64,000 nt of DNA from Bettongia penicillata ogilbyi (Eukaryota; Chordata; Mammalia; Diprotodontia; Potoroidae), in the NCBI GenBank assembly GCA_023548195.1, contig JAJHZJ010000399.1, positions 7,445,100-7,509,099 on the forward strand, written 5' to 3'. Below are positions 32,590-46,359 of the stretch, one piece after another; positions within the stretch are counted from its first letter, which is position 1, and every line of letters begins with the position of its first letter. Under the pieces are notes generated by a model, which did not search any database, was not told where the DNA came from, and saw nothing but the letters and a program-made list of their open reading frames with translations. The position numbers and the translations under genes are program-made.

Positions 32590-35500
32590 AGACATTTTCT
32601 TTCTTTTTTTCTTTGTTTAGAGTGCTCTACAATCACTACCATGTAACTTAGATTTTTTTTCATTCCCTTCCCTGCTTCCCCCTACCTGCCCACTTTGTCC
32701 CTGAGACAGCATACAATTTTATGTAGATTCTACATGTACATTCCTATTAAATAGATTTTCACCATAGTCATGTTGCATAGAAGAATTAAATTGAATGGGA
32801 GAAATCATATAACAAACAAAAACGTAATACAAAAGAAAATGTTCTGCTACATTATGTGATTGAATTCCATAGTTCTTTCTCTGGTTGTGTAAGGTATTTT
32901 GCCTTAAAAGACCACTGGGAAATTTTTAAGGCCATGCATTGAAATGAAGTTCTGAATCAACCAGAAAAATTCCTCCCACACTGTGGTTGTTTCTGTGTAC
33001 AAAGTTTTCCTGGTTTTACTCCTTTAACTCAGCATCAGATCATATAAGTCTTTCAAAGTCTCTCTGAAATCTTCCTGTCCATCATTTTTATAGCAAATTA
33101 GTATTCCATTACATTAATATACCATAATTTATTCAGTCATTCTTCAATTGAAGGGCATTCCCCTTGATTTCCAGTTTTTAGCCACCACAAAGAGTAGTGC
33201 TATAAATATTTTTGTACATGTGGGACCCTTTCTCCTTTTTATGATCTCTTAGAAGCAGTATTGCTGGATCAAAGGGTATGCATATTTTTGAAGCCTTTTG
33301 GGTATGTTTCCAAATTGCTCTCCAGAATGGTTGGATTAGCTCACATCTCCACCAACAATGAATTAGTGTTTCAACTCTCCCACATCTTCTCCAGTATTTA
33401 TAAGGATCCTGTTTTGTCATGTTAGCCAATCTGGTAGGTGTGATGCAGTATCTCAGAGTTGATTGGATTTGCATCTCTCTAATCAATAGTGATTTAGAGC
33501 ATTTTTTCATATAACTATAGATAGCTTTAATTTCTTCTTCTGAAAAATACCTATTTATATCCTTTCACCATTTATCAATTGGGGAATGACTTGTATTCTT
33601 GTACATTTGAGTGAGTTCTCCATATATTTTAGAAATGAAGCCTTTATCACAGACATTAGTTGCAAAAACTGTTTCCCAGTTTTCCACTTCCCTCCTAATC
33701 TTGGTGGCATTGGGTTTGGTTATGCAAAAAATTTTTCAGCTTAATGGAATCAAAATTATCTATTTTGTATTTCATAATGCTTCCTATCTCTTCTTCAGGC
33801 AAAAATTCTTCCCTTCTCCATAAATCTGATAAATACACTATTCCATGCTCCACTAATTCATTTATAGTATCAATCTTTACATCTAGGCCATGTACCCATG
33901 TCGAGTTTATTCTTGTGCATGGTGTCAGGCATTGGTTTATGCCTAGTTTCTGCCACACTATTATCCACTTTTCTCATCAATTTTTGTCAAACAGTTAGTT
34001 CTTATCCCAGAAGCTGGTGTTCTTGTGTTTATCAAACAGTAGATTGCTATATTCTTTGACTACTCTGTCTTGAGGTCCTAGCCTACATTGGTCTACCCTT
34101 CTGTTTGTTAGTCAATACCAAGTGGTTTTAATAATTGCTGCTTTACAGTACAGTTTGAGATCTAGTAGAACTAAGTCACCTTCCCCAGCATTTCTTTTCA
34201 TTAACTCCATTGATATTCTGGACCTTTTGCTCTTCCAGATGAATTTTGATATTGTTTTTTCCAGTTCTAGAAAATAATTATTTGATAGTTTCATTGGTGT
34301 GGCACTGAATAAAAAAAAATTATTTAAGTAAAATTGTCATTTTTATTGTACTGGCTCAGCCTACGCATGAGCAACAGACGTTTTTCCACTTACTTACAAT
34401 TGACTTTGTTTGTGTGAAAAGTATCTTGTAATTCTATTCATATCGTCCCTGGATATGTTTTGGCAGGTAGACTCCCAAATATTTTATACTATCTATCATA
34501 GTTTTAAATGGGCTATCTCTTTCTATCTCTTGCTGTTTAGCTTTGTTATTTATATATAGAAATGCAGGAGATGTGTGTGGGATTACTTTGTAACCTGCAA
34601 CCTTGCCAAAGTTGTTTATTATTACAAGCAGTTTTTTTTTTTCACTTGAATCTCTGGAATTATCTAAGTATATCATCATATCATCCGCAAAGTGTGATAA
34701 CTGAGTTTCTTCTTTGCTTATTCTAATTCCTTCAATTTCTTTTTCTTCTCTTAATGCTACAGTTAACATTTCTAGTAACATTGAATAATAGTGGTGGTAA
34801 TGAACATCTTTGTTTCACCTCTGATCTTACTCGAAATGCATCTACGTTTTTATCCATTACATATAATGCTTGCTGAAGGTTTTAGGTAGATACTGCTTAT
34901 TTTTTTCTGGGAAGATCCATTTATACCTCTGCTCTCCAGTGTTTTTAATAGTAAAACTATTTAGTAGTAATGGGTGTCGTATTTTGTAGAAAGCCTTTTC
35001 TGCATCTATTGAGATAATCATGTGGTTTCTGTTAGGTTTGTTGTTGATATGATCAAGAATGCCAATAGCTTCCTAGTACTGAACTAGCCCTGCATTCCTG
35101 GTGTGAATCGCACCTGATAATAATGTATTATTCTTGTGATAAATTGCTGTATTCTTGCTAAATCTTATGTAAAATTTTTGCATCCATATTCATGAGAGAA
35201 ATTGATCTATAATTTTCTTTCTCAGTTTTTGTTCTTCCTGGTTTAGGTTATCCAAACCATATTTGCATCACAAAAAGAATTTTGGAGCACTACTTCTTCC
35301 CCAATTTTCCCAAATAATCTTTATAATATTGAAATTAACTGTTTTGTTGATTATTCAGTTTCCAATTACTTTTTGGTTGATCTTTCCATGATCTTTTATT
35401 ACATATTATTAATATTGCATTATGATCTGAGAAGGATGCATTGACTATCTCTGCCTTTTTGCACTAGGCTATGAGTTTTTACACCCTAGTACACCTGGTC

Positions 35501-38500
35501 AGTTTTTATGTGCCATATACTCCTGAAAAAAAGTGTATTCCTTTCCACCCTTATTCAATTTTCTCTAGATATCTATCACATCTACCTTTTCCAGAGATTT
35601 GTTTATCTCCTTAACTTCTTTCTTGTTAATTTTGAGGTTATATTTCTCGTTCAGAGAGGGGAAGATTGAGGTCAATCACTAGTAGTTTTGCTGTCTATTT
35701 CTTCCGTAACTTCCTTAACTTATCCTGGAAGAATTTGGATGCTGTACCATTTGGAGCATATATGTTTAGTAATGAAATTGCTTCATTTTCTATGGTGCTT
35801 TTTAGTTTCCTTCCTTATCTCTTTTGAGTAGATCTATTTCTTCTTTTTCTTTGTCTTAGAATAAGATTGCTACCCCTGCTTTTCTTACATCAGCCCAAGC
35901 ACAATATATTCTGCTCCAAACTTTTACCTTTAACCTGTTTGTTGCCCCATTACAAATGTGTTTCTTGTAAACAACACAGTGTTGGATTATGGTTTTTAAT
36001 CCATTCTGGTATCTGTCTCTGTTTTATGGGAGAATTCATCTCATTCACATTCACAGTTAGGATTGCTGTCTATGTCTTTCCTTCCATCCTCTTTTGCACC
36101 ATTTGTGGTTTTAGTTCTTCTGTCTCCCTTCCCCTCCACAGTAGAGTTTTAATTTTCACCATCACCTCCTGAAGTCTTCCCTTCGTTTTTTCAGCCCCCT
36201 CCCTCTTACTCCCCTTTATCCTTACTACTTCTTCTCTCTCTTTTAGCCTCCCTTCCCTCTTGTTTCCCCCTTCCCTTCCTACTGCCTCTAGAGCTAGCTA
36301 GATTTATATACTTAATAAAGTTTCTTGTTCCTACCTTGAAGCAAATCAAATGAGAATATCTCTCAAACCATGCTCATCTCCCTCCCTCCTTTCCCTATAC
36401 TGTAATATTATCTTTGTACTTCTTCCTTTGCTGTAATTTACCATTTTCTGCTTCTTTTTTACATCTCCTGATACCATCCCTCACATGCTTAAATCACATT
36501 TTGGTCATCACATCATTTACTTTATACCCACTTTATCTATGTATATCCCTTTTATATTTCATAATAGATATATAGTTCTCAATATTAACAAGCATTATCT
36601 TCTCTTATAAGGAGGTAAACAGTTTGTCCAAAGTGAGTAACAAGTTTTTCATTTCCCCTATTTACCTTTTTATGCCTATTTTGAGACCTGTGTTTGAAGA
36701 TAGAACTTTCTTTGAATTCTGGCTTTTATATCAGGAAAATTTGGAAATCCCTTAATTCATTGAATGTCAATCTCCCTGCCTGAAATGTTATGCTGAACTT
36801 TGCTGGGTAATTAATCTTTGGTTGTACTCCCAGCTCCTTTGCCTTACAGAATATCATATTTCAATTCCTTGAATATTTTAATGTAGAAGCTGCAAGGTTT
36901 TGTGTGGTCCTGACTGTAGCTCCTCGATATTTGAATGGTTTCTTTCTGGCCGCCTGTAGTATTCTCTTCTTCAATTGATAGTTCTGGAATTTGTCAGCAA
37001 TATTTCTTGCTGTTTTCAGTTAGAGAACCATTTCGGGAGGTGAACAGTGCATTCTTTTGATGACGATTTTGCCTTCTGGATCTAGCACACTTCTGGGCAG
37101 TTTTCTTTGATGATTCCATGGAAGATATTGGCCACACACTTTTTTTCATCATGGCTTTCTGGTCGGCCAATGATTATTAAATTTTCTCTCCTGGATCTAT
37201 TTTCCAGGTCAGTTCTTTTTCCAATTAGATATTTTTCATTTTCTCCTATCTTTTCATTCTTTACATTTTGTTTGAAAGATTTTTGATATTTCAGAGAGTC
37301 ATTAGCTTCTATTTGCCCAATTCTTATTTTTATCAATTTGTTTTCTTCAGTTAACTTTTCCATCTCCTTTTCCATCTGTCCAATTATTCCTTTTAAGAAA
37401 TTATTTTATCCAGTTAATTTTGTACTTCCTTTTCCATTTGTCCAATTTTTCTAGTTAGGTTTTTTGCTTCAGTGAAGCAATTATTTGAAAGATTCTATAG
37501 TCTTTTCTTTCATCCTTTGCTTCTTACTCATGATGGTGAAACTTTGTGTCTTGTGGCCTCTGGTTTAAGCCAGAAGCTGAAATACCTGATGCTGTGCTGC
37601 CTAGTGTGGCAAAGCAAAGGCCAGGTGAATCTGTTTGTGTTTCCCCAGATTAGCCCTGGAGCTATCTTGTTAAGTATGGAGGAGGATTGGTCTGGTCATG
37701 GGGGATCATCTCAGCTGAGCTAGAGCAAAGCAAGCTCAGTATTGGTGATCTCAGCCTGCCCTAGTGTCTTCCAATTTCCCCTGGAGTACTGAGGCACACC
37801 TGGGAACCTAGTATTTGTGGTAGTGAAGCTCCACCCCCCTGAAGCTCCAGAGCTGCTCCTGGTTCACTAAAGTGGGGCTGTCTGGGACAGCTCTGGTCCT
37901 CTGCCACAGTAAGAGGAATACTCCTTAGCGATTTTCCGAGCCTTATGTGCTATAAGACTGTTTGCCCCTTCTGCTGATCCCACTGATCCAGGATTTTTCT
38001 GGGGAAATATTTTATGGTTCTTTCAAGGTCAATAAGGAGAGGGGGAGAGAGAATTTACCAATCACTCTGCCATTTTGCTCTCAGAAGTTCAAGTAGGTGA
38101 CTTACACACGTTTAATCTGCGGACTGATAGTCTCATGAGCAGCTGCTGCTGATACCTGGGATTCAACGGCTCTCGCGATCTAGGCTCCACTGGACTCCCA
38201 CCCTGGGCTACCACTCTGCCACGATGCTAATGCCTCAGACTGCCACCTAGTTTTCCTGTTCAGTCCTGCCACAGCGGGGATGTGCTTCACTGTGTGCTGT
38301 ATGCTCCTCGACCCCTGTGGAAAAGATCCCTCCTGTAGATTTTCCAGGCTTTCCTGGTCTTTGAATCTGCCACAGTCTGTCTGTTACTGAATTCTGCACC
38401 TCCAAAATTTGGTCAGATTCTCTTTTTAGAGGTATCTGAAGAAGTTTGTCTAAGAGCTTAGGTGAGTAGTTGCTCTTACTCCACCATCTTGTCTCCACTC

Positions 38501-38503
38501 TTG
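32590..38503 (-). mobile_element. LINE-1, near full length (about 5.9 kb), dead
   Basis: Reading the minus strand from 38503: a 5' end ('gagacaagatggtggagtaag') and a 5' UTR with a second start-like module near 38090. ORF1 fragments follow (37082-37375: coiled coil, then DLENRSRREN and an RRM part; C-terminal domain to about 36780). The endonuclease region spans about 35300-36170. The RT carries FADDMMIYL (34434-34781) and a GDLVLLDLKLYCKA block (34112-34294). The C-terminal domain reads MTKQDPYKYWRRCG (33178-33510). The 3' UTR runs to a T-rich plus-strand tract at 32596-32622. Multiple stops and frameshifts inactivate both ORFs. Confidence 0.93.
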
Positions 38504-41500
38504 TGTGGATATTTTAGTAGCATTTTTCTGTCACCAGTGAGCAGAAGTAGGCTCAAAGAGCGAAAACTATAAGAATACAGAATTTATTCCTTTGCCATTA
38601 AAGCTGGCCAAACATGCAGTAGGTAACCTCAAGAGAGAATTGAGATTTTCAGACTCAAATTACTTGACCACTTGTCAGGGGATTTTGGTGTGTATTGATT
38701 AAACTCAAAGATGTCTTTGGAGACACATCTCTCACAAACTATTGATCTCTGATCTATGCTGCTTGTGTTGGACATATGTGAATCAGTCACTAGCATCAAG
38801 TAGATGTTTAGAAGTAACTGAGTACTAAGGGGTGAAAAAGTTCCTTAACCTGAGGGGATTCTGGACCTTGAGCAATGAAAGATAGTATAAGGAGGTAAAT
38901 ACAGCCTTGGCCAATGAATGAAGGCAACAGTCACCACATGAGAAATATCCAGAAACTAGCTGAAAGAATCAATCTTACCTCTAGTGACTAATTTTTCAAA
39001 AAGCAGTTCAACTATCTGGAAGAGAAACAACTCTAAAAGTTAAAAAGAAGATCCAGGTACCACCTTCTGAGATAGGTTCATTCCTTAGCAGATAGAAAGG
39101 GAAATTTCTCTCTACAGAAACAGAACCACCATCAAATATTCTTTATATGTGGTCATTCAATTCATTTCAAACCCATCTAATTATATCATATCTAAGCCAT
39201 GCCTATCCAAAATTTTCACAGAAAAATTATTAGGAATTGTATAAAATGCTGGAATAAAGTCAAGGCTACAAGCTTATTAAGCCAGTTGAATTAAGCTAGA
39301 GATTTGGACCTATGGCACTATAAGGAAACTCTGGATGAGGAAAGTCCCTCTAGTAATTCATGTGGATATCATCTCTACAACTTAGTCTTAAAGAGCTACC
39401 TAAAGCACGAGCACTTAAAGGATAAGTAACAGCAAAATATCACACAGGCTATATATGACAGAAATAGGATTTGAAAAAGAGTAAATTTGGTTTGGCATGA
39501 CCAATTCTGGGTGGATCTATGCTGGCTTCCAATGTCCATCACTAGTATTTCTAGATGTTTACTAAAGTCTTTTCCAGATCTATCTCTATTTTCACTTTGT
39601 TCCTTGGGTTAGAAGCATACATTTTCTTTAGGGGCCCATCCTTGGATCTTGAGCCCCTAATTTTGATCTTATTAGAGGTATCCATAGTTTTTGTTCTTTG
39701 ACATACTTTTGTCTTTCAAAATTGGTTTAAAGTAAATCCATTTTTTTGTTTGTTAAAGCTGATTCTATTATGTAGGTGAAGGCTCTTTTGATTCTTGTTA
39801 TGATCTGGGTTTAGTTACCTTATAAACTACGTGGTCATGTTTTCATGACAAGCATCATCTTTTCCTCTACTGTCTATTATACTACTGCTTTCTACAAGTG
39901 ACAACTGAAAAAATAGCTTCCCTTTCTTTTTCAAAGTATGTACTCTCCAGGACCCTTTAAAGCCTAATTTCTCATCTTGGAGATGGCACTCATTTTTCCA
40001 CTCAGTGTCACAACTCATCATTGGTTAACCTTCTTTCTATTTCCTACACCTCAAACTGGGAAAGGCTCTTCCAGAATCCTGCTTACACAACTTTATAATA
40101 GAAAATATGCTACACATGGAGTAATTAAGTTGATTCTTACTAATTATAATTGAATGGTCATTGTGATTCCTCATACAAATATGGGATATGATTTTCCCTG
40201 TTTTGTTTTATGAGATGAGTTGAAGTTGATATGCCTGTACAACTCTTGTGTTACACTCTCTCATCAAACACAAACACACACACACACACAAAAGCACAAA
40301 CTGGAAAAATATACTTGAAACTATTCGTGAAAAACAAAGAAATGCAAAAAAGTGGGAAACGATTGAAACAACTATGGTATACAAACCTTTGTGCTTATGG
40401 GAATACACTCATTATTCCTGTCAACTGTACAGAACTGGCTTATAACCTGTGGGTGGCTGGCAGAGGTGGGGAGAAGACAATAAATAGGAGGGTCAAACAA
40501 GTGCAATGTCAAAGTGAGAAAAATGACTTTCAAGCAAGGAAACAGATTAGACACATGTTCCATGGCTCTGCCCCTGGTTGGGAGAACCACTTCAATGTGA
40601 GCAAATCTCAGTATTTATACCAGTAATTATGCCATGAATTGTTGCCCTGACAATGAGGACTAGCAGCAGTGCTATGACAGGTTTGATTCATAGCAGGGCT
40701 TCATGACCAGAACTTGTTTAAGCTTGTCTGGCGTTTGTCTGAGCTCAGAGAACCCTTGATGCTGGTCAATGCAATACACTAATAATGGTATTTTGTCAGA
40801 AGATGAGATCATCCAAAGGGTGAAGCAAAGGCCTATTACTATACAAGGCTTAGGGCACAGTCTGCTTGCTGGGTTTTAGTTCTGGAAGACAGGTATCTTC
40901 TCATATTTTGACACTTTTTCACTATAGTTCCTAAAGTCCCATCAGTATAGAAATTAGGCGTAATGACACCATTCTTAAACCTGAAACATTTAATAAATGA
41001 GAAGATCAAAAAATCAATCATATGTGAGAAATAATTCGTTTAGATCCCTACTCCACTCCAATAAGTATTAATCATTTTGCTTTGTTTCCATAGGGGTAGT
41101 GAGTATAAGTTCTGTATATTAGGACCCAGAGTTGTGAGTTGTAGATTCACTTCCTCAATCATAGGAAGCTAACTAGATCCCCTTCACCCTTGTTTTTTTT
41201 TCCTTTATGTGGTAACCAGTGTGGTAGAGCTGATTCAACTCTATCTACTCATGGAAAGTTCTGAAAACTTATTTTTATACCACCAGATCACTCCCTCTTG
41301 TCTCACATGAGCAGGTGAACACCTAATGACCATTTAGTCAGTGAAGATGCCTCATGTTTCACCCAGCCAGAGACCTCCCTGATGACATACCATTTCTAGC
41401 TGATGCATCATTTTTGATCCTTGAAGGAAAGTCCATCAACCAATAGAATTCTGTATTTTGCTTAGCTAATCTAGAATGTTCAGGTATTAAATCTTGTATC

Positions 41501-41514
41501 AGACCTTATTATAA

Positions 41515-41745
41515 ATATATACATATATATGTATATATATGTATACACACACATATATGTATATATTTATACACACCTATATACATATACAGATGCAGAT
41601 GTATGCATTATACACACATATATACAGGTACTTATATGCGTATATGCATGTATGCATGTGTGTATATGTGTACATACAAGTGTATATGCGTGTGTCTATA
41701 TACATATGTGTGTAAGCATATGTGTGTGTGAGTATGTGTGTATCC
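41515..41745 (+). repeat. Complex TA/TG/CA microsatellite
   Basis: Imperfect tatata, acacac and tgtgta blocks extend for about 230 bp. The apparent Tyr/Ile/Cys-rich ORFs across it are repeat translations. Confidence 0.95.
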
Positions 41746-42337
41746 CTGGAAGAAAATGACATCTCAGATTTTGAGAAAGATCTAAGAGCCACTTCATTAG
41801 AAGGACTTTAGACCCTTTGATAAAGTGCCATTGGCTTAGAATTCTGCCTCAGTCTCTTTTGTTGTACATTGGACCAGCTTAATCCCCACACATATCAATA
41901 ACATTTACTAAATATAAGGCAAAAATATCAATAGGAAAAGCATAACAATCCAATCATACACCATATTTTCTTACCCATTCAGTTAAGTCACAAGCTTAAC
42001 ATAGCAGTCCATTTCTTGTTAGCTGGTCTCAACTTCTGTTGCTTTCTCAACTCATTCAGCTTCTGTGTACCTATGTCTTAGCTTCTGTAAATTGCTTCTT
42101 TCGTTGATTTCCCTGGTTGTCTTCAAGCTGGCTTCTCCAGTGGCTTCTTATGTGTCCTTTAAGACATCAAATCAGTGCCTCTCCATGCATAGTAGCCAAT
42201 CTATAACAAATTCAAAACTCCAAAATGCACATTTCTGGTATATATGGCACAGAGTTATAATATAATAGTCTCATAATTCAAAAACACTTATCTTATTGAG
42301 AATTTCTGAAAATAAACTTAAAAATAGTTATACATAG

Positions 42338-42420
42338 TTATTTTGTCCTTCATTTTTGAAGAGAACCAGTGAAATCATGTTGTCATGACTTGAATGAATT
42401 TTGCATAAATTAGTTATTGG
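42338..42420 (+). repeat. Marsupial SINE fragment ('tccttca...gaagagaacca' type)
   Basis: 'gtccttcatttttgaagaga' followed by 'ccagtgaaatcatgttgtca' matches the start of a common marsupial SINE as I recall it. Only the head is present. Confidence 0.45.
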
Positions 42421-43539
42421 AAAACAATATATGGTAGCATTATTTACCATTCATCAGTACCTTTACTGCTGAAGCAATAAATGCTCACTTTACAACTTTA
42501 TATGACTGTCTTTAAAGCTTTTTGTATGATGAACGGTATTTTTTTTTCTTTTAGGTACCTTCAGAAATATTTATGTTTCTCCTCTAGCACATCCTTCCCC
42601 TTAGAATATTGGATTCTGACCCAGGATTCTCTATCTCTGAAAGGTGACATTTTGCCTTATCATAATTGGTCCCACTTCCTCTGGTATTAGTTTTAGACAT
42701 CCAGATAGGCAGACTAGCTGCAAAGTCATGAAAAATCATTTCTCCTCACAATTCAGATGATATTTTAATTCAGAGTTTTGCAACATGCTAAATTTATTAT
42801 CATGTCACCAAATTTCATTCGTTTTTCTCTAAAATTTGTCTGGTAGTTAAAATAATACCACATATTTCTCAAATCATTGCAACCTTGGGAGAATTTCCCT
42901 CTCAGTCCTTGCAAAGTCAAATTGTCTTACACTGCCTTAAAGAAATTTTTAGAATCTTAAATTAACCTCTTCTTGTAACTCTGCCAACACTGTTGTGTAG
43001 ATGTATCCCTAAAAGCAAACAGCAGATGTTGCTTTACAAAACCATTTTGCATAAAGTTCACAATTTCACCCAACAGTCAATAAATGTACTTCCTTGGAGC
43101 AACAGCCTACATAAAAATGATAGAATTCATCACTTTTCTGCCAAGATGAGATTTTGACATAATAAATATCTGAATAAAAACTGTCACATGTTAGATTTAA
43201 GTCTCATGAGTTGCTGCATCATTCCCAAAGAGTTGGGACATAAGATAAATCAAATGTTCTTTTAACATCCTGAGCAAGACATTTGATTGGAGCATCATCT
43301 GTAGGAATTAAGGACACCAATTTTTTTTTATAATTAGCATCTCTATAAATCTCTATAATCTAAAATCAAAATTTTAAGAACTTCTCATCTTAATTTATGT
43401 ATTTACTCATTAATATGTGTGTGTGTGTGTTAAAAATGAAGAGGACCTAGAGATGTTACTACACATCCATTGTGCCCACTTAAATAAAAGTCACTGCTGT
43501 AACTTTCTTACTGTATAGAGTAGAGAAGAGAGACCATTT

Positions 43540-43690
43540 TGTATAGTGGGGAGAGAAGAGATCATGAATCCAAGAGGAATCCCATTCCAGCCTTAATCCT
43601 TATTCATATCACCTATATGACCTTGGACAAATCCTTTAATGTCTCAGATCTCAAGACAATTCTTCAATAACATAAATTGCACAGAAAGTG
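43540..43690 (+). repeat. MIR fragment
   Basis: 'cacctatatgaccttggaca' plus 'aatcctttaatgtctcagat' is the MIR core in the plus orientation. Confidence 0.65.
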
Positions 43691-43984
43691 TTGTCCTGTA
43701 ATGACAGAGTAAATTTCTTTGCCCAAGAGTTCCAGTCTCTAGAGTAGATAAGAAAGTCCTAAATTAAGAATATTCTCTTTTAAGATTTGAAATAATTAAC
43801 ATTCTTTATAAACAATCAATAAGTAAATACATATATTTACTCAAAATAGATCTCTAAATATAATGTATTCATACTCACTTATTAGTTTACCCCTTCCAAA
43901 TTGCTTGATTCTCTGTTTACCCATCTGTGCCCATATATGCTTGCTGTCCTATAATTTTGAGGGTGCAATAAAACTTTCGCAAAG

Positions 43985-44150
43985 AGTATGTTGTAGTGGA
44001 TAGTAAAATGATATTTGAAACAAGAGGACTTTAATCTCCATATCTCCTCTCACACATGCTGAATATGTGACCCCAGTTAAATCATTTAACCTCTCAGAGT
44101 ATCAATATAACCTCTAAGATTATCTATTTCGAATTTTAGAGCAAATGTTT
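43985..44150 (+). repeat. MIR fragment
   Basis: 'gtagtggatagtaaaatgat' at the head, 'gaatatgtgaccccagttaa' and 'catttaacctctcagagtat' follow MIR order. Confidence 0.65.
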
Positions 44151-44514
44151 TTCTGCATTAGTAGAAGGAGTTTCCTCATTGGGGAAAAATCATGGATCGA
44201 GAAAAAATAATAAACAAAATTTAATTAATTCATCCAATTCTCTGAAAGGAGAGTTTGAATTTAACAATGTCAAAACTATGAAATTTTAAATACATTATTA
44301 ATTTTACTATTTTCAGGTTGAAATAGACTCTCAGGATGAAATCTTTAAAGTCCCTCCCTTAATTTCTATTTTTTCCCTTAAGTAAATAGATGTCATAACA
44401 CATCTGGCTAAAGAAATGTAATCTTTTATTTTATTTTTACCTATCCTGTGATTTCCTTTCTGTAATTATCTCTTTGTGGGAACTTTCACTACCAAAGCAA
44501 AGTGTAAACTCCCT

Positions 44515-44650
44515 TGCAACATGAGATCTCAGAGAGTTACTTAGGTTATGGAGAGATTAAGTGACTGGTCTGGCCTCACACAGGCAGTAGGTGTCAGGAG
44601 TGGGAAGTGAACCAAGATTTTCCTGAATATTTCTACAGATATCTGTCTAT
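44515..44650 (-). repeat. MIR/CORE-SINE fragment
   Basis: 'gagattaagtgactggtctg' then 'cacacaggcagtaggtgtca' and 'gaaccaagattttcctga' is the reverse core. Confidence 0.6.
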
Positions 44651-45794
44651 CTGTTAAGAATCATTCATGTTTAAATAGAAAGCATAATTTACAGCTTTCC
44701 TTAAAATACCTTACATGGTAAGAAACACAAATACTGTTGTATGTTTTTCATAGAAAAAGACCAACATGAATTAGTGATCCACTGACATTCCCATATTTTT
44801 GCAAGAACCAAGATTCAAACACATCTCTTTACACTAAGTCTGCAATCTTGCCACTGTACTACAATGTGTCTACATGATCACCATTTGTTCTGTTTATAGT
44901 AATACTCAAAAGTAGAGAAAAGCCCATTTTCAAAAGGGCTGACCCATCTACAAACTGGTAAATGTGGTTTGAGGCTCAATTGATTATCCTACTTTACTAA
45001 AATACAATTATCCTTGTTAGGTAAAAATATTCTTGATCAGACCTATCAGAATGAAATGTAAATAGTGTCTATATACTTCCTAGAACCAACCAAAACCATT
45101 ACAAGAGAATTAGCTAAGACCTAAAATATTCGAATTGAAAAGAGATGCTATCTCAGAACTATATAGAGACACTGAGTGTATGGAAGTTGAAAAGAAGGAA
45201 TAGGCTCAAACCAAGCAGATCCAAAAAAGAACTGATGGTGCAGGGACAAGCAGCAAAAAAAGAAAGTATGACTGAAATGGAGATAGAATGAGTGAGAAGG
45301 GAGGAGGGAGAGAGAGACATCAAGAAATGTCATTAATCCTATTGGCAGGTAGAAGTTGAAGACTTCAGCTGATGATACCAGTATACCTAATGACCCAAGA
45401 AACAAAAGATCTCTCATGAAAACTTCTGTTCTTTCTCAAATTTTGCCTCCTGTTGCCAGTCTATTCACAGACACTTTAATATAATTTATTGCTACATTAT
45501 TCAAATATTTCCAGTAACTTGAGTTTTTATGACCCACAAAGAGGTCATTAGTTAATTAGAGATAGTGATAAATATAAATTAAAACAGACAAGCTAATATG
45601 TATATAAATGCTATCAATATTCCTAACTAGGGACTCAGAGCAATTTTGTTTAAACTCATAGCTATTTTATCCACTAAAATAAGCTTTCCCCTATAGCATA
45701 GAGCAAAAAAACTGAGATTGTGTCCAAAAATATTAAACACAGCAAAGGTAAGCATCATCCTGATAAATAACAACAACAGTAACAAAAATGAGTA

Positions 45795-45960
45795 TTCAAT
45801 GAATTTCCAGACTTTCAGGATTTTGTTGTAAAATAACCTGAACTTAATAGAAAATTTAACATACAAGATGCAAGGGGAATATAAGATAAACATCAAAGAC
45901 TTACTAGAAGCACCTCAATAACAACAGTGTTTACTTTTTATATGAGGAAATAAATATAAA
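45795..45960 (+). mobile_element. L1 ORF1 3'-end relic
   Basis: 'caatgaatttccagactttc' and 'cctgaacttaatagaaaatt' match the ORF1 end in the L1 at 48710-48770. No other part of that element is seen nearby. Confidence 0.5.
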
Positions 45961-46198
45961 CTGTATTCTGAGATTCTAATTAGTAATTGGGTAATTCAAA
46001 AGAAAGATTGGGCTAGAACTGAGTACAATGTGATTCTAAAAAGTAATACCTCTGAGAAACGAGAAAAGGTAAAAATCTTATTTATCTTATGCAAATGAGG
46101 TTCAAGCGGAAGAACTGACACAGAGGAACTGGATAGGTGAGGAGGGATTTTATTTCTGGGAATCTTACTCTCATTAGGAATGGGTTCGAGAGGGAACA

Positions 46199-46199
<1 letters not shown>

Positions 46200-46258
<59 letters not shown>
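46200..46258 (+). repeat. (AT)n microsatellite, about 29 units
   Basis: Perfect at/ta alternation for about 58 bp. Confidence 0.98.
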
Positions 46259-46261
<3 letters not shown>

Positions 46262-46359
46262 TATAAAAGTCTTCTATATTCAGAAAGAAGTAACAGACTA
46301 AAGAGAAAGGGAGAGGGAGATGAAAAAGGAATGAGCAGACAAACACCACCTTTCAGCCC

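Larger units (their letters stand above)
38504..46359. other. Long intergenic stretch with scattered SINE and L1 relics
   Basis: No gene is recognised. It holds the simple repeats at 40267-40290 (CA), 41515-41745 (TA/TG/CA) and 46200-46258 (AT). It also has several MIR-like relics (43540-43690, 43985-44150, 44515-44650, 44805-44880), a SINE fragment at 42338-42420 and a short L1 ORF1 3' relic at about 45795-45960. The small ORFs are AT-rich, lack motifs and most overlap repeats. Confidence 0.5.

Noticed and set aside
38504..38560. Possible further copy of the 10163/20350 site ('gtggatattttagtag')
   Set aside because: Similarity is limited to about 12 bases and does not extend.
40231..40626. 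131-codon ORF
   Set aside because: Composition and lack of any motif or homologous second copy suggest chance; starts on a (CA)n tract.
41529..41792. Tyr/Ile/Cys-rich ORFs on both strands
   Set aside because: They lie on the TA/TG/CA microsatellite.
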